Assembly (NCBI RefSeq): GCF_001681715.1
Contig: NZ_LNWY01000012.1
Span: 336,439 to 400,438, forward strand
DNA from: Tritonibacter mobilis
GTDB lineage: Bacteria > Pseudomonadota > Alphaproteobacteria > Rhodobacterales > Rhodobacteraceae
Direction: 5' to 3'
DNA length: 64,000 bases
Within the stretch, counting starts at the first letter, position 1. Each line of letters opens with the position of its first letter. Position numbers and translations under genes: made by a program. The notes under the pieces are model-generated. The model searched no databases and was not told where the DNA came from. It saw nothing but the letters and a program-made list of their open reading frames with translations. Positions 17,116 through 25,747 of the stretch are shown in pieces.

Positions 17116-18387
17116 ATGACCGCAATTTTGCCGGGACAAGATCCTCGGGTCGCACAGATTTTTCAGGATATGGCCAGCAACCAACGCGCCCTCAAGGATG
17201 CTGATGAGGTCGAACAGGCGGGCAAACGCGGCCGGGCGGCCATGCACACCGAATATCAGATGCGGGCAGACGACGGTCTCACCGTCAAGGAAGGCATGGG
17301 CGTCGGTGACATCAACCTCACCGCCCAGCGCTACCGCCAGCAGGCCGCAGATATGCGCGTTGCCATTGCAAAACTGCGCAATGAAGATCCCGACCACGCA
17401 GATTATGCCACCACAATCGCTATGCAGGTCCTCGGGCAGGTCAGCACCGGCGACACGATGGCGGACACGATCCTGATGTCGATCGTGGGCGGTGACGCGA
17501 CGGATGACACGTTCCTCAGCGCCAAATTCGCCATGCCGGATGCGGTGGGCACCGCAGGCGCGGATGAGGTTTCGGTCGACACCGAGGGTATGATCTTTGG
17601 CGTCAAGACTGGCGACGGGGCTGATGTGGTCTCGCTCAGCGGCGCGCAGGTCTTTGACGTCAGCACCGATGCCACACCCACCATTGCCGTCACGATTGCG
17701 GACAAAAATGGCTCCAAAACCTGGAACAGCGCGCAAACCTTTGCCAATAATGACAGTCTGACCATTCAGGCCGGAACTGCGGGGTCCATCAGCACCGGCG
17801 GCGGTGACGACAGGCTCACTATTGATGCGGACAACCTCTACAGTGTTTCCGCTGGCGATGGGAACGACAGGCTGCGGATCTCAGCCGATTATGCGCAGGG
17901 CATCAACGCCGGTGCAGGCAATGATATTATTAGCTTACAGGCCACAATTGCCGAACGCATCAGCGGCGGCGATGGGGCCGATGCGATTGACGTGACGGCG
18001 GCGCGGGGCTCGGTGGATGGCGGTGAGGGCGACGATCTGATCCGCATTTCCGCAGCCGAAGCGGTGACCGTAAGCGGGGGACGCGGCAATGACCTGATCG
18101 AGCTGCGCAACGGCGGTGGCACCGTCACCCTGTCGCGCAAGACCGGGGACGGCGATGATATTGCCATGCTGGCACCGGGGGCGAAGCTGACAATTGCCTC
18201 TGCCGCGCCCACCAGCATCACCCGCGAGGGCGACAAACTGCTCCTGAGCTATGCCGATGGCGGTAGCCTCACCCTGAGCGGGATTGATCAGGCGGGAGAG
18301 ATTTCCCTCGCCAATGCCCGCGGCGGTGATCCGGTACCGCTGCAAATCCCGCCGGCAGCCGCCGATGGTGTCGATCTGAGGGTCTGA
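17116..18387 (+). CDS. Acidic RTX-like repeat protein, probably calcium-binding
   Basis: 423 aa, no N-terminal signal peptide. After a helical N-terminal part (1-135) come at least six nonapeptide-like repeats of the RTX pattern GGxGxDxUx, spaced about 18-19 residues: GGGDDRLTI, AGDGNDRLRI, AGAGNDIISL, GGDGADAIDV, GGEGDDLIRI and GGRGNDLIEL (about 234-340). The spacing alternates with a second strand, giving a beta-roll. RTX proteins bind calcium and are mostly exported by type I secretion without a cleaved signal; no secretion genes are nearby, and the C-terminus DPVPLQIPPAAADGVDLRV has no clear export motif. GAGGAG nine bases before the ATG. Accessory gene between lolC and proS. Confidence 0.7.
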   Translation: MTAILPGQDPRVAQIFQDMASNQRALKDADEVEQAGKRGRAAMHTEYQMRADDGLTVKEGMGVGDINLTAQRYRQQAADMRVAIAKLRNEDPDHADYATTIAMQVLGQVSTGDTMADTILMSIVGGDATDDTFLSAKFAMPDAVGTAGADEVSVDTEGMIFGVKTGDGADVVSLSGAQVFDVSTDATPTIAVTIADKNGSKTWNSAQTFANNDSLTIQAGTAGSISTGGGDDRLTIDADNLYSVSAGDGNDRLRISADYAQGINAGAGNDIISLQATIAERISGGDGADAIDVTAARGSVDGGEGDDLIRISAAEAVTVSGGRGNDLIELRNGGGTVTLSRKTGDGDDIAMLAPGAKLTIASAAPTSITREGDKLLLSYADGGSLTLSGIDQAGEISLANARGGDPVPLQIPPAAADGVDLRV

Positions 18388-18673
18388 CGTTCGGGTCTGT
18401 CAGAGGCCACGACTGCCGCGCCTTTAGATGCCCGCGAAGACATGAGTATTGGCAGGCACGCAGTGGGCACACTCGCGCCTCGAGGTGCGCGCCCTTTACT
18501 TGCGTTGCACGCATCACTTGAGCAAAGACATCTGATCTGGATGCGGCTGCGCGGGTGTCGCGGGGCTGTCCGCACGAACTGCATCAACCAACGCGCGCAG
18601 CCGTAGCAACTTGTGGAACGGCGCGGATCTTAACTGAGTCTGCGCGAATGTCTGTTTCAAGATTCTGCCATGG

Positions 18674-19543
18674 CTATTGATCGCTGATCCGTTGCTCCTC
18701 AACTCTCGCTTGCCATGTTTCAATCAAAAAAAGGGCCATGGCCCCTGCGAGGTTAACCGTTAAAGCGGCATGACGCGGCTTGAATGGAACTCGTGAGCGC
18801 CCCCCAGCATGTGCATCACCACCTTTGTTGCGCAAAGAACCAATACTTTGAACGACGCTCTGGCAGTTTCCCAGAATCGTTTTGAACACTTCTTCTTGGT
18901 GCTGCGACGGTGCGAGCTTTAGAACTTTCGCGGCTTCAGAATATAGTTTCGGCACATTCCACTTCGCCTCCCAATCCGCACCGCTGTCTTCGATGATGTG
19001 TTTGCAGACCTCTTCAAGGAGCGTGCTCGCGGCGGTCACAGCGCCGTCAGGGTCGGCTGTTCGCCTCTCCAAAGCCTTCGCCCAAAAGGCTTGGACAGCA
19101 GGAGCATCATAGACGTCAAGACCGTCTGTGATCGTGGCGTCTGCCGCGCTGCCACCAGACTCGAGGAAGCTCAGCAACGGTATGAAGGCCTCATTGACGT
19201 GACCTCGGCGAATGGCCCAAGAACCAGAACCACTTGCAACGCTCGACAATGCCGACCGCACAGAATCTGCATCGTTTGAGTATCGTACAAAGCTCGGTAG
19301 AAGCCGCTTGCTCGCCGGGTCTTCCATTAGCCTTTGTCTGGCTAGTTTGTACGCGGCCTCCGCCCCCCCTTGGGTCGTTAGCCCAATGATGTTGTTTCTA
19401 AGAAATAGTGCGCATTCAAAAAGGTCGTCAGGAATCTCACGCTCAGCGTAATTGCCATATGTCATTAGCTTTCCTCGAAAAATGGCTTCCCGAATGTGGT
19501 CCAAGTGGCGATCCAATTGCAAGGTCTCAAACGTTTGAACCAT
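18674..19543 (-). CDS. Abortive-infection-type protein with Abi_C domain
   Basis: 289 aa if started at MVQTFETLQLDRHLD; in-frame ATGs at 19558, 19576 and 19657 are alternatives, but the last lies on the proS terminator. The C-terminal part (about 165-285) shows the Abi_C (PF14355) pattern: AASTLLEEVCKHIIEDSG, PKLYSEAAKVLKLAPSQHQEE, KTILGNCQSVVQSIGSLRNKGGDAHAGG, then RHAALTVNLAGAMALFLIETW. Abi_C occurs in phage-defence proteins such as AbiJ. The N-terminal part is unrecognised. Lower GC than its neighbours and sited between housekeeping genes, consistent with horizontal gain. No phage or second defence gene adjoins it. Confidence 0.75.
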   Translation of the reverse strand: MVQTFETLQLDRHLDHIREAIFRGKLMTYGNYAEREIPDDLFECALFLRNNIIGLTTQGGAEAAYKLARQRLMEDPASKRLLPSFVRYSNDADSVRSALSSVASGSGSWAIRRGHVNEAFIPLLSFLESGGSAADATITDGLDVYDAPAVQAFWAKALERRTADPDGAVTAASTLLEEVCKHIIEDSGADWEAKWNVPKLYSEAAKVLKLAPSQHQEEVFKTILGNCQSVVQSIGSLRNKGGDAHAGGRSRVPFKPRHAALTVNLAGAMALFLIETWQARVEEQRISDQ

Positions 19544-19659
19544 CGAGACACCGGGCATTCGAGGAAACCGCAGCATCCCTAACGCTGAGCTCGAAGCCGA
19601 CCTTTGCGGATATGCTTTGCGTTCACAGCATTGCTGGCCAAACACAACATTCGACATAG

Positions 19660-19692
19660 AAAAACCCTGCCCGACGGACCTGTCGGGCGGGG
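19660..19692 (-). terminator. Rho-independent terminator of proS
   Basis: Minus strand: CCCCGCCCGAC, loop AGGTCC, GTCGGGCAGGG followed by TTTTT. Directly after the proS stop. It also argues against the Abi gene starting at 19657. Confidence 0.85.
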
Positions 19693-19719
19693 TTCTCAAT
19701 TCTGTATGTACCGGTGGCT

Positions 19720-21075
19720 TTAGAAGCCGCGGGGCGTGGGGTGGTTGGCGTAGATCGCGGCGATTTTCTTTACCGCATCTTCCGGGCTCATCTCTTCGCT
19801 TTCGCCGGTGCGGCGCGAGGTCACCTCAACGACGCCGTTTTTCAGCCCGCGCGGGCCGACGGTGATGCGCCATGGCAGGCCGATGAGGTCCATGCTGGCG
19901 AATTTGCCGCCCGCACGCTCCTTGCGATCATCATAAAGCGGCTCCAGACCAATGGCGGTGAGCGCAGCATAGAGCTGCTCGCAGGCCGCATCCGCTTCAT
20001 CGTCGCCCTGCTTGAGGTTCACGATCCCACAGTGGAAGGGGGTGACACCCTCGGGCCAGATGATGCCCTTGTCGTCGTGGCTGGCCTCGATGATGGCGCC
20101 GAGAAGACGCGACACACCGATCCCGTGCGAGCCCATGTGAACCGGCACGCTGTCGCCCTCGGCGGTCTGCACGGTGGCGCCCAGCGCCTCGGAGTATTTG
20201 GTGCCGAAGTAGAAGATCTGGCCAACCTCGATACCGCGGGCGACACGGCGGCGCTCTTCTGGCACCGCGTTGAACAGCGCCTCGTCGTGGGTCTCGTCGG
20301 TGCGGGCATAACGCGAGGTGAACTCTTCGAGCACGGCCTGACATTGTTCGACACTGTCATAGTCGATCTCGCGCGCGCCGAAGCTCAGATCGGTGATCTC
20401 GCTGTCATAAAAGACCTCCGACTCGCCGGTTTCGGCCAGCACGAGGAATTCGTGGGTGTAGTCACCACCAATCGGGCCGCCATCGGCGCGCATCGGGATC
20501 GCCTGCAGCCCCATGCGTTCATAGGTGCGCAGGTAGGTGACCAGATGGCGGTTGTAAGCGTGCAGCGCGTCCTCTTTGGTGAGGTCGAAGTTATAGCCGT
20601 CCTTCATGTAAAATTCACGCCCCCGCATCACGCCAAAGCGCGGGCGGATCTCGTCGCGGAATTTCCACTGGATCTGATACATCGTCAGCGGCAGATCTTT
20701 GTAGCTGGAGACATTAGAGCGGAAGATGTCGGTGATCAGCTCTTCGGCGGTGGGGGTGAACAGCATGTCGCGGTCATGGCGGTCGCGGATGCGCAGCATC
20801 TCCTCGCCGTAAGCATCATAGCGCCCGGACTCGCGCCACAGATCAGCCGACTGGATAGTGGGCATCAGCATCGGGATGTGGCCCGCGCGCATCTGCTCTT
20901 CGTGCACGATGCCTTCGATCTTTTTCAGCACGCGATAGCCCAGCGGCAGCCAAGAGTAGATCCCGGCGGCGGACTGTTTGATCATGCCGGCGCGCAGCAT
21001 GTAACGGTGGCTGACGACCTGCGCCTCGGAGGGGGTCTCCTTGAGGACAGGCAGGAAATAGCGAGACAGGCGCAT
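19720..21075 (-). CDS. proS: Prolyl-tRNA synthetase
   Basis: 451 aa class II synthetase of the short alphaproteobacterial type without the INS editing insertion. [18 protein letters not shown] start, motif 1 region [18 protein letters not shown], motif 2 [28 protein letters not shown], motif 3 [18 protein letters not shown], and the anticodon-binding domain from about 355 ([10 protein letters not shown]). Charges tRNA-Pro. Single gene ended by its own terminator. The gene and its start are standard; nothing odd. Confidence 0.97.
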   Translation of the reverse strand: MRLSRYFLPVLKETPSEAQVVSHRYMLRAGMIKQSAAGIYSWLPLGYRVLKKIEGIVHEEQMRAGHIPMLMPTIQSADLWRESGRYDAYGEEMLRIRDRHDRDMLFTPTAEELITDIFRSNVSSYKDLPLTMYQIQWKFRDEIRPRFGVMRGREFYMKDGYNFDLTKEDALHAYNRHLVTYLRTYERMGLQAIPMRADGGPIGGDYTHEFLVLAETGESEVFYDSEITDLSFGAREIDYDSVEQCQAVLEEFTSRYARTDETHDEALFNAVPEERRRVARGIEVGQIFYFGTKYSEALGATVQTAEGDSVPVHMGSHGIGVSRLLGAIIEASHDDKGIIWPEGVTPFHCGIVNLKQGDDEADAACEQLYAALTAIGLEPLYDDRKERAGGKFASMDLIGLPWRITVGPRGLKNGVVEVTSRRTGESEEMSPEDAVKKIAAIYANHPTPRGF

Positions 21076-21773
21076 AATGGCTCCATGCGGTGAAAGATGT
21101 TTCGCCCGGTTTAGTGGCTGCGGCGGGTGTGGACAAGAGTTGAGATCAGACCGCCCTGCCCGCCACCTGTGGGCTGTGGCAGTTCTCAACCCTGACAGGC
21201 GCGATCACACGCTAGAGTAATTAACATCAAAATATCTCACATTTGATATTTGAAAATTATACATCCAATTATCAGGCGTCATTTCCCGGAACATCTGTCA
21301 GTTCTGCCATCGTCAATCTGACGTAGACCCTTACGCAATTTTGCGCTCATTTCACGAAATGCCAAATTACGCTCGGCCGGAATGAGTAGAGCATCCCTGT
21401 GCCGGGCGTGTTGCGCAACAGGATCTGGCAGCGACGCTTTTCCTCGGTTCTGGTCGGATAGCCCCGAATGCGGCATGTCGCACGCTCCTTTGAGAACTGA
21501 ACGAGTCGGTCTATTCTGCACCTTTTGAGAGAATTTTCCCCGTGCCTGAGCGCCAAGTCGGGCTAGACATAACATTTTACGGCGACTCATATTTCACGCC
21601 CCTCGCTGTCATTAAAGCGTTTAACCAATTGGCCCCTCGCCATTTTTGGCGAGGCAATACTTCAAGGCTGCAGCAAAGAAAAATTCCCGCCCGAAAAAAT
21701 AAATTCAATTCAATATAGTTTTTTGACACATTCGCACCGATTGTGCGTATTCAAGGAATGGAATTTAGTCACA
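21076..21773. other. Low-GC intergenic region before histidine kinase
   Basis: About 700 bp, much more A/T-rich than the surroundings (for example 21210-21280 and 21660-21730). An imperfect dyad ATCAAA-N10-TTTGAT is at 21226-21247. A minus-strand frame over 21279-21590 has no recognisable family. It should carry the kinase promoter near 21720-21760. Confidence 0.4.
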
Positions 21774-23531
21774 ATGTTCGGGCTACCCCATTTTTTTGAT
21801 GCCCGATCCGCAGATGTTATAGATGTGTTGTTCATGACCCAAGCTGCAAAATTGACGCCTGATCCCTATGATGTGCAGCTGCGCGAGCTGGGGCTTGTGA
21901 AACATGAACGTGAAGCCGACATTGACAATCTGACCACGCTTGCGGCGCGGCTCCTGAATGTGCCGACCGCATTGGTGTCGGTGGTGCAGCGCAGTCTGGA
22001 CCGACAGTTTTTCAAAAGCTGCATCGGTCTGCCGGAACTGTCGAGCGAACTGCGCCAGACGCCGCTGTCGCATTCCTTCTGTCAGTTTGTGCAGGATACC
22101 AATCAGCCCTTGGTGGTCACGGACAGTCGCAAGGATGCGCAACTGCGCGACAATGCGGCGGTGATTGATCTGGGCATGGTGGCCTATCTGGGCGTGCCGA
22201 TCCACCTGCCGGATGGCAAACCCATCGGTGCGCTTTGCGTGATCGACCGGGTGCCCCGGCAGTGGAGCCATGATGACCTGAAAACCATGCAACAGCTGGG
22301 CTGTGCGCTGGATGATCTGATTGCGCTAAAACGGGCGCGTGATGTTGCAGCGGATGCGGAGGCGCGTGCGCAGCAGGATGCTGAGGCGCGCAAGACCCAT
22401 CTTGCCCATATGAGCCATGAAATCCGCACGCCGCTCAATGGGATTATCGGCTCGGTCGATCTGCTGATGCGCGGGGCCTCCAGCCTCAATGCGGATCTTA
22501 GGGAACAAAACGATCTGCTGCGCACCATCAACCGCTCTGCCCAGAGCCTTCAGCGCCTGCTGAACGATGCGCTCGATATTGCCAAGATCGACGCAGGCAA
22601 GCTGGAACTGGCCCCGGCCGCCTTTGATCTGCGCGAGGTGGTGAATGATGCGGTCAAACTGTTTTCGGCGCAGGCCAGCCAGAAAGGGGTCGATCTGACC
22701 CATAGTTTCCGCGAGATCGATGCCAAGGAATGGCGCTATGGCGATCAGTTCCGCCTGTCGCAGATCCTTGGAAACTTGTTGAGCAATGCGATCAAATTTA
22801 CCGATCAGGGTACGGTCAGCCTGCATCTGCATGGCACCCCTGACGCGCTGCATCTGACCCTGAGGGACAGTGGCTGCGGGATCGCGTCAGATCGGCTGGA
22901 TAAGCTGTTCCTCCCCTTCACGCAGGCCAGCGCGCATGTGGCCCATGAAAAGGGTGGCACCGGGTTGGGGCTGACGATCGTGCATCAGATGGTGGAGCTG
23001 ATGCAAGGGCGCATCCGGGCCGAGAGCACCCCCGGCGAGGGCACCATCTTCCACCTCTACCTGCCGTTGCCGGTGACCGACGCCGAGATTGAGCCTGTGA
23101 TCGAAGAGTTCAATTTCGACGTCCCCACCCGCAGGGCTGAGGACTTGCCGCTGCTGGGCAAACGGGTCTTGGTGGCCGATGACAGCCCGGCCAACCGCTT
23201 GGTCCTGCAGAAGATGCTGGAAAACCTCGGGGCGAGTGTCGACAAGGCCTATGACGGCAGCGATGCCTTTGGTCGCGCGGTCACCACCCGCTATGACGTG
23301 CTGTTGCTGGACATACAGATGCCGGGCCACAAGGGCACCGAAGTGGTGCGCAAACTGCGCGCGCATCCCCGCCATCTTGCCCATTCCGCGCTATGTATCG
23401 CCGTCACTGGCAATACCTATGGCGATCAGGTCGAGGAATATCTGGACGCCGGTTTTGACGCTTGGCTCGGCAAGCCGCTGCGCCAGCCGGACTTGTTGCG
23501 GGTGCTCTCCCCGCTGATCCCGGATCTCTAG
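21774..23531 (+). CDS. Hybrid sensor histidine kinase (GAF-HisKA-HATPase-REC)
   Basis: 585 aa from MFGLPHFFDARSADV; another ATG at 21834 is possible, and neither has a strong ribosome site. A GAF domain (about 40-185) carries VPTALVSVVQ and YLGVPIHLPDGKPIGALCVID. A HisKA domain follows with phosphoacceptor H215 in HMSHEIRTPLNG, then HATPase with NLLSNAIKFT, DSGCGIA and KGGTGLGLTIV. The C-terminal receiver (about 463-580) has acidic pair DD and phosphoacceptor D513 in LLLDIQMPG. No TM segment: cytoplasmic. The GAF resembles those that follow oxygen/redox or small-molecule sensors; the ligand is unknown. No partner regulator or HPt gene adjoins it, so its output must be encoded elsewhere. Confidence 0.9.
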   Translation: MFGLPHFFDARSADVIDVLFMTQAAKLTPDPYDVQLRELGLVKHEREADIDNLTTLAARLLNVPTALVSVVQRSLDRQFFKSCIGLPELSSELRQTPLSHSFCQFVQDTNQPLVVTDSRKDAQLRDNAAVIDLGMVAYLGVPIHLPDGKPIGALCVIDRVPRQWSHDDLKTMQQLGCALDDLIALKRARDVAADAEARAQQDAEARKTHLAHMSHEIRTPLNGIIGSVDLLMRGASSLNADLREQNDLLRTINRSAQSLQRLLNDALDIAKIDAGKLELAPAAFDLREVVNDAVKLFSAQASQKGVDLTHSFREIDAKEWRYGDQFRLSQILGNLLSNAIKFTDQGTVSLHLHGTPDALHLTLRDSGCGIASDRLDKLFLPFTQASAHVAHEKGGTGLGLTIVHQMVELMQGRIRAESTPGEGTIFHLYLPLPVTDAEIEPVIEEFNFDVPTRRAEDLPLLGKRVLVADDSPANRLVLQKMLENLGASVDKAYDGSDAFGRAVTTRYDVLLLDIQMPGHKGTEVVRKLRAHPRHLAHSALCIAVTGNTYGDQVEEYLDAGFDAWLGKPLRQPDLLRVLSPLIPDL

Positions 23532-23652
23532 ACGCCTAGCCCTCTAGAGATAGAAACCGAGGCGCTGCAAACGCCAACTCTCTCTTGCAACTGAAGAGAG
23601 CATGGGCGATCACAGACGCATCCGCGAACAGCCATAGCGAGGATGCCGGATC

Positions 23653-24795
23653 ATGGCTCTGCCCGCCCGCAAACAATTGAAATACTGGGGCCTTGCCGCA
23701 GTCATATTCGCAGTGATCATGTGGGCGCTTGGCAATGTGCTGATGCCCTTTATCCTTGGTGGGGCGATTGCCTATATCATCGACCCGCTCGCCGACCGGC
23801 TGGAGCGGGCGGGACTGAGCCGCGAAGGCGCCACTGCGGTGATCACAGTGGGGGCGGTGCTGATTTTCCTCATCATGCTGCTGCTGATCGTGCCAGCCCT
23901 GATCAACCAGATGATCGATCTGGTGCAGACCCTGCCGCAGGCGATGTCCAATCTGCGTTCCTTTGCACAGGAGCATTTCCCGTCGTTGTTTGAAGACAAC
24001 AGCCAGGTCCGCGAGGCGCTGGCGGGACTTTGGAAAATCGTTCAGGACAAGAGCGTCACCTTGCTGCAGACCTTTGTCGGCTCGGCGATGTCGCTTTTGA
24101 ATATCGTGGTGCTTTTGGTGATCGTGCCGGTGGTGGCTGTCTATCTCTTGGTGGATTGGGACCGGATGGTGGCGCGCATTGATGATCTGCTGCCGCGCGA
24201 CCATGCGCCGGTGGTGCGCCATCTGGCGCGCGAGATTGACCGGGTGCTGTCGTCTTTCATTCGCGGCATGGGCATGGTCTGCGTGATCCTTGGCAGCTAT
24301 TACGCGGTGGCCCTGATGCTGGTGGGGCTGAACTTTGGTCTGGCGGTGGGCTTTGTCGCGGGGCTGGTTACGTTTATCCCCTACCTCGGGGCCATTATCG
24401 GCGGCGTGCTGGCCATTGGGCTGGCGCTGTTCCAGTTCTGGGGCGCCGTGGAAGGCGCGGATGGCGAGATGATCCGGCAGGGCACTGACTGGCTGCGGAT
24501 TGCGCTGGTGGCGGGCATCTTTGTGATCGGCCAGATGGTCGAAGGCAATTTCCTGACACCCAAGCTGGTGGGGAATTCAGTCGGGCTGCACCCGGTCTGG
24601 CTGCTGCTGGCGCTGTCGGTGTTTGGCGCATTGTTCGGATTTGTCGGCATGTTGATCGCGGTGCCGGTGGCGGCGGTCATCGGGGTGGTTGCACGTTTCG
24701 CCGTGGATCAGTATTTGCACAGTCGCCTCTATCAGGGGCTCTCTCACCGGGATGCCGCCACCCTCGCGCCTGAGGACCAGCGCTCCGACATCTGA
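23653..24795 (+). CDS. AI-2E transporter family (PerM-like) permease
   Basis: 380 aa, about seven or eight TM segments. Diagnostic pieces: FILGGAIAYIIDPLADRLER (about 35-54), LRSFAQEHFPSLFEDN loop, VGFVAGLVTFIPYLGAIIGG (about 233-252), and ITPKL-like NFLTPKLVGNSVGLHPVWLLLAL near 300. PF01594 proteins include AI-2 exporters and Na/H antiporters; the substrate cannot be inferred. In Rhodobacterales this gene commonly precedes hdaA, as here (52 bp). Confidence 0.88.
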   Translation: MALPARKQLKYWGLAAVIFAVIMWALGNVLMPFILGGAIAYIIDPLADRLERAGLSREGATAVITVGAVLIFLIMLLLIVPALINQMIDLVQTLPQAMSNLRSFAQEHFPSLFEDNSQVREALAGLWKIVQDKSVTLLQTFVGSAMSLLNIVVLLVIVPVVAVYLLVDWDRMVARIDDLLPRDHAPVVRHLAREIDRVLSSFIRGMGMVCVILGSYYAVALMLVGLNFGLAVGFVAGLVTFIPYLGAIIGGVLAIGLALFQFWGAVEGADGEMIRQGTDWLRIALVAGIFVIGQMVEGNFLTPKLVGNSVGLHPVWLLLALSVFGALFGFVGMLIAVPVAAVIGVVARFAVDQYLHSRLYQGLSHRDAATLAPEDQRSDI

Positions 24796-24847
24796 AACAT
24801 AGGGTTCGACCCGCCCGAGCCATACGCATAAAACAAGCAGACTGCCG

Positions 24848-25525
24848 ATGTCCGAACAGCTGAGCTTTGATCTCCCGGCGAAACCCGCGCTGGGGCGGGA
24901 TGATTTCTTTGTGGCACCGTCAAACGCCATGGCGGTCGCACTGATCGACCCGGCCTTTGCGTGGCCTTCGGGCAAGCTGGTCCTGACCGGGCCAAAGGGG
25001 TCCGGCAAAACCCACCTCGCCCATGTCTGGGCCAAGGAGAGCGGCGCCCGTGTGGTGCCAGCCCGTGCCCTGACCGAGGCCGATGTGCCCGATCTGGCAA
25101 GCGGTCCGGTCGCCATCGAGGATGTCCCGGCAATCGCCGAGGATGCGCGGGCGCAAAAGGCGCTGTTTCACCTGCATAATATGGTGCTGACCCATGGGCA
25201 CCGGCTGATGCTGACGGGCCGCCCTGCCCCGAACCTTTGGGGTCTGGGGCTGGCGGATCTGCAAAGCCGGGTGCAGGCGGCGACCCATGCCGCCCTTGAA
25301 GCCCCGGATGACGCGCTGCTGGCGGTGGTGCTGGCGAAACTCTTTAATGACCGACAGATCACCCCCAAGCCCGACGTGATCCCCTATCTGGTCGGGCGGA
25401 TGGATCGCAGCTTTGCCGCTGCGGCTGCGGTGGTGGATCAGTTGGACCGTCTCGCGCTCGCAGAACAGCGCACCCTCAGCCGCGCGCTGGCGATCCGCAT
25501 GATGTCGAGCGATCAGGAGGGCTGA
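24848..25525 (+). CDS. hdaA: DnaA-related regulator HdaA
   Basis: 225 aa. Starts MSEQLSFDLPAKP: QLSFDL is the sliding-clamp-binding motif of Hda proteins. Walker A GPKGSGKTH at about 48-56; the DnaA-like AAA+ core continues with PVAIEDVPAIAED (Walker B position) and a lid domain with RMDRSFAAAAAVVDQLDRLAL. No DnaA DNA-binding domain IV. With the loaded clamp it stimulates DnaA-ATP hydrolysis and prevents re-initiation of replication. Between the AI-2E-type permease and ppx. Confidence 0.9.
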   Translation: MSEQLSFDLPAKPALGRDDFFVAPSNAMAVALIDPAFAWPSGKLVLTGPKGSGKTHLAHVWAKESGARVVPARALTEADVPDLASGPVAIEDVPAIAEDARAQKALFHLHNMVLTHGHRLMLTGRPAPNLWGLGLADLQSRVQAATHAALEAPDDALLAVVLAKLFNDRQITPKPDVIPYLVGRMDRSFAAAAAVVDQLDRLALAEQRTLSRALAIRMMSSDQEG

Positions 25526-25747
25526 GGCTATGGGCACGCCGCAGGAGAGCGACACAGGAGAGTTTTGCGCCCTGCCTGCCCCTGTCTCTGTCTTACCTGC
25601 GCCTGTGCCCCAGCCCGCTCAGCGACAGTCCAGCCAGCGACAGCTCATATCGAGACGCAAGGAAATTGCCGCAATGCTGCATGTGCGAATTGACCTGATC
25701 GCCTTGATACCCCATTCTTTCCAAAGTCAAAACGCCCCGGAGCCTGC
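25526..25747. promoter_or_regulatory. hdaA-ppx spacer with candidate ppx promoter
   Basis: 222 bp. TTGACC at 25693-25698 followed about 17-18 bases later by ATTCTT-like sequence could be a sigma-70 promoter for ppx. A 73-codon frame (25530-25751) with AGGAGG ahead of it exists but looks non-coding (Pro/Gln-rich, no family). A polyphosphate kinase gene often lies at this point in related genomes and is absent. Confidence 0.45.

Noticed and set aside
21279..21590. 103-codon minus frame before the histidine kinase gene
   Set aside because: No family, no ribosome site, unusual composition.
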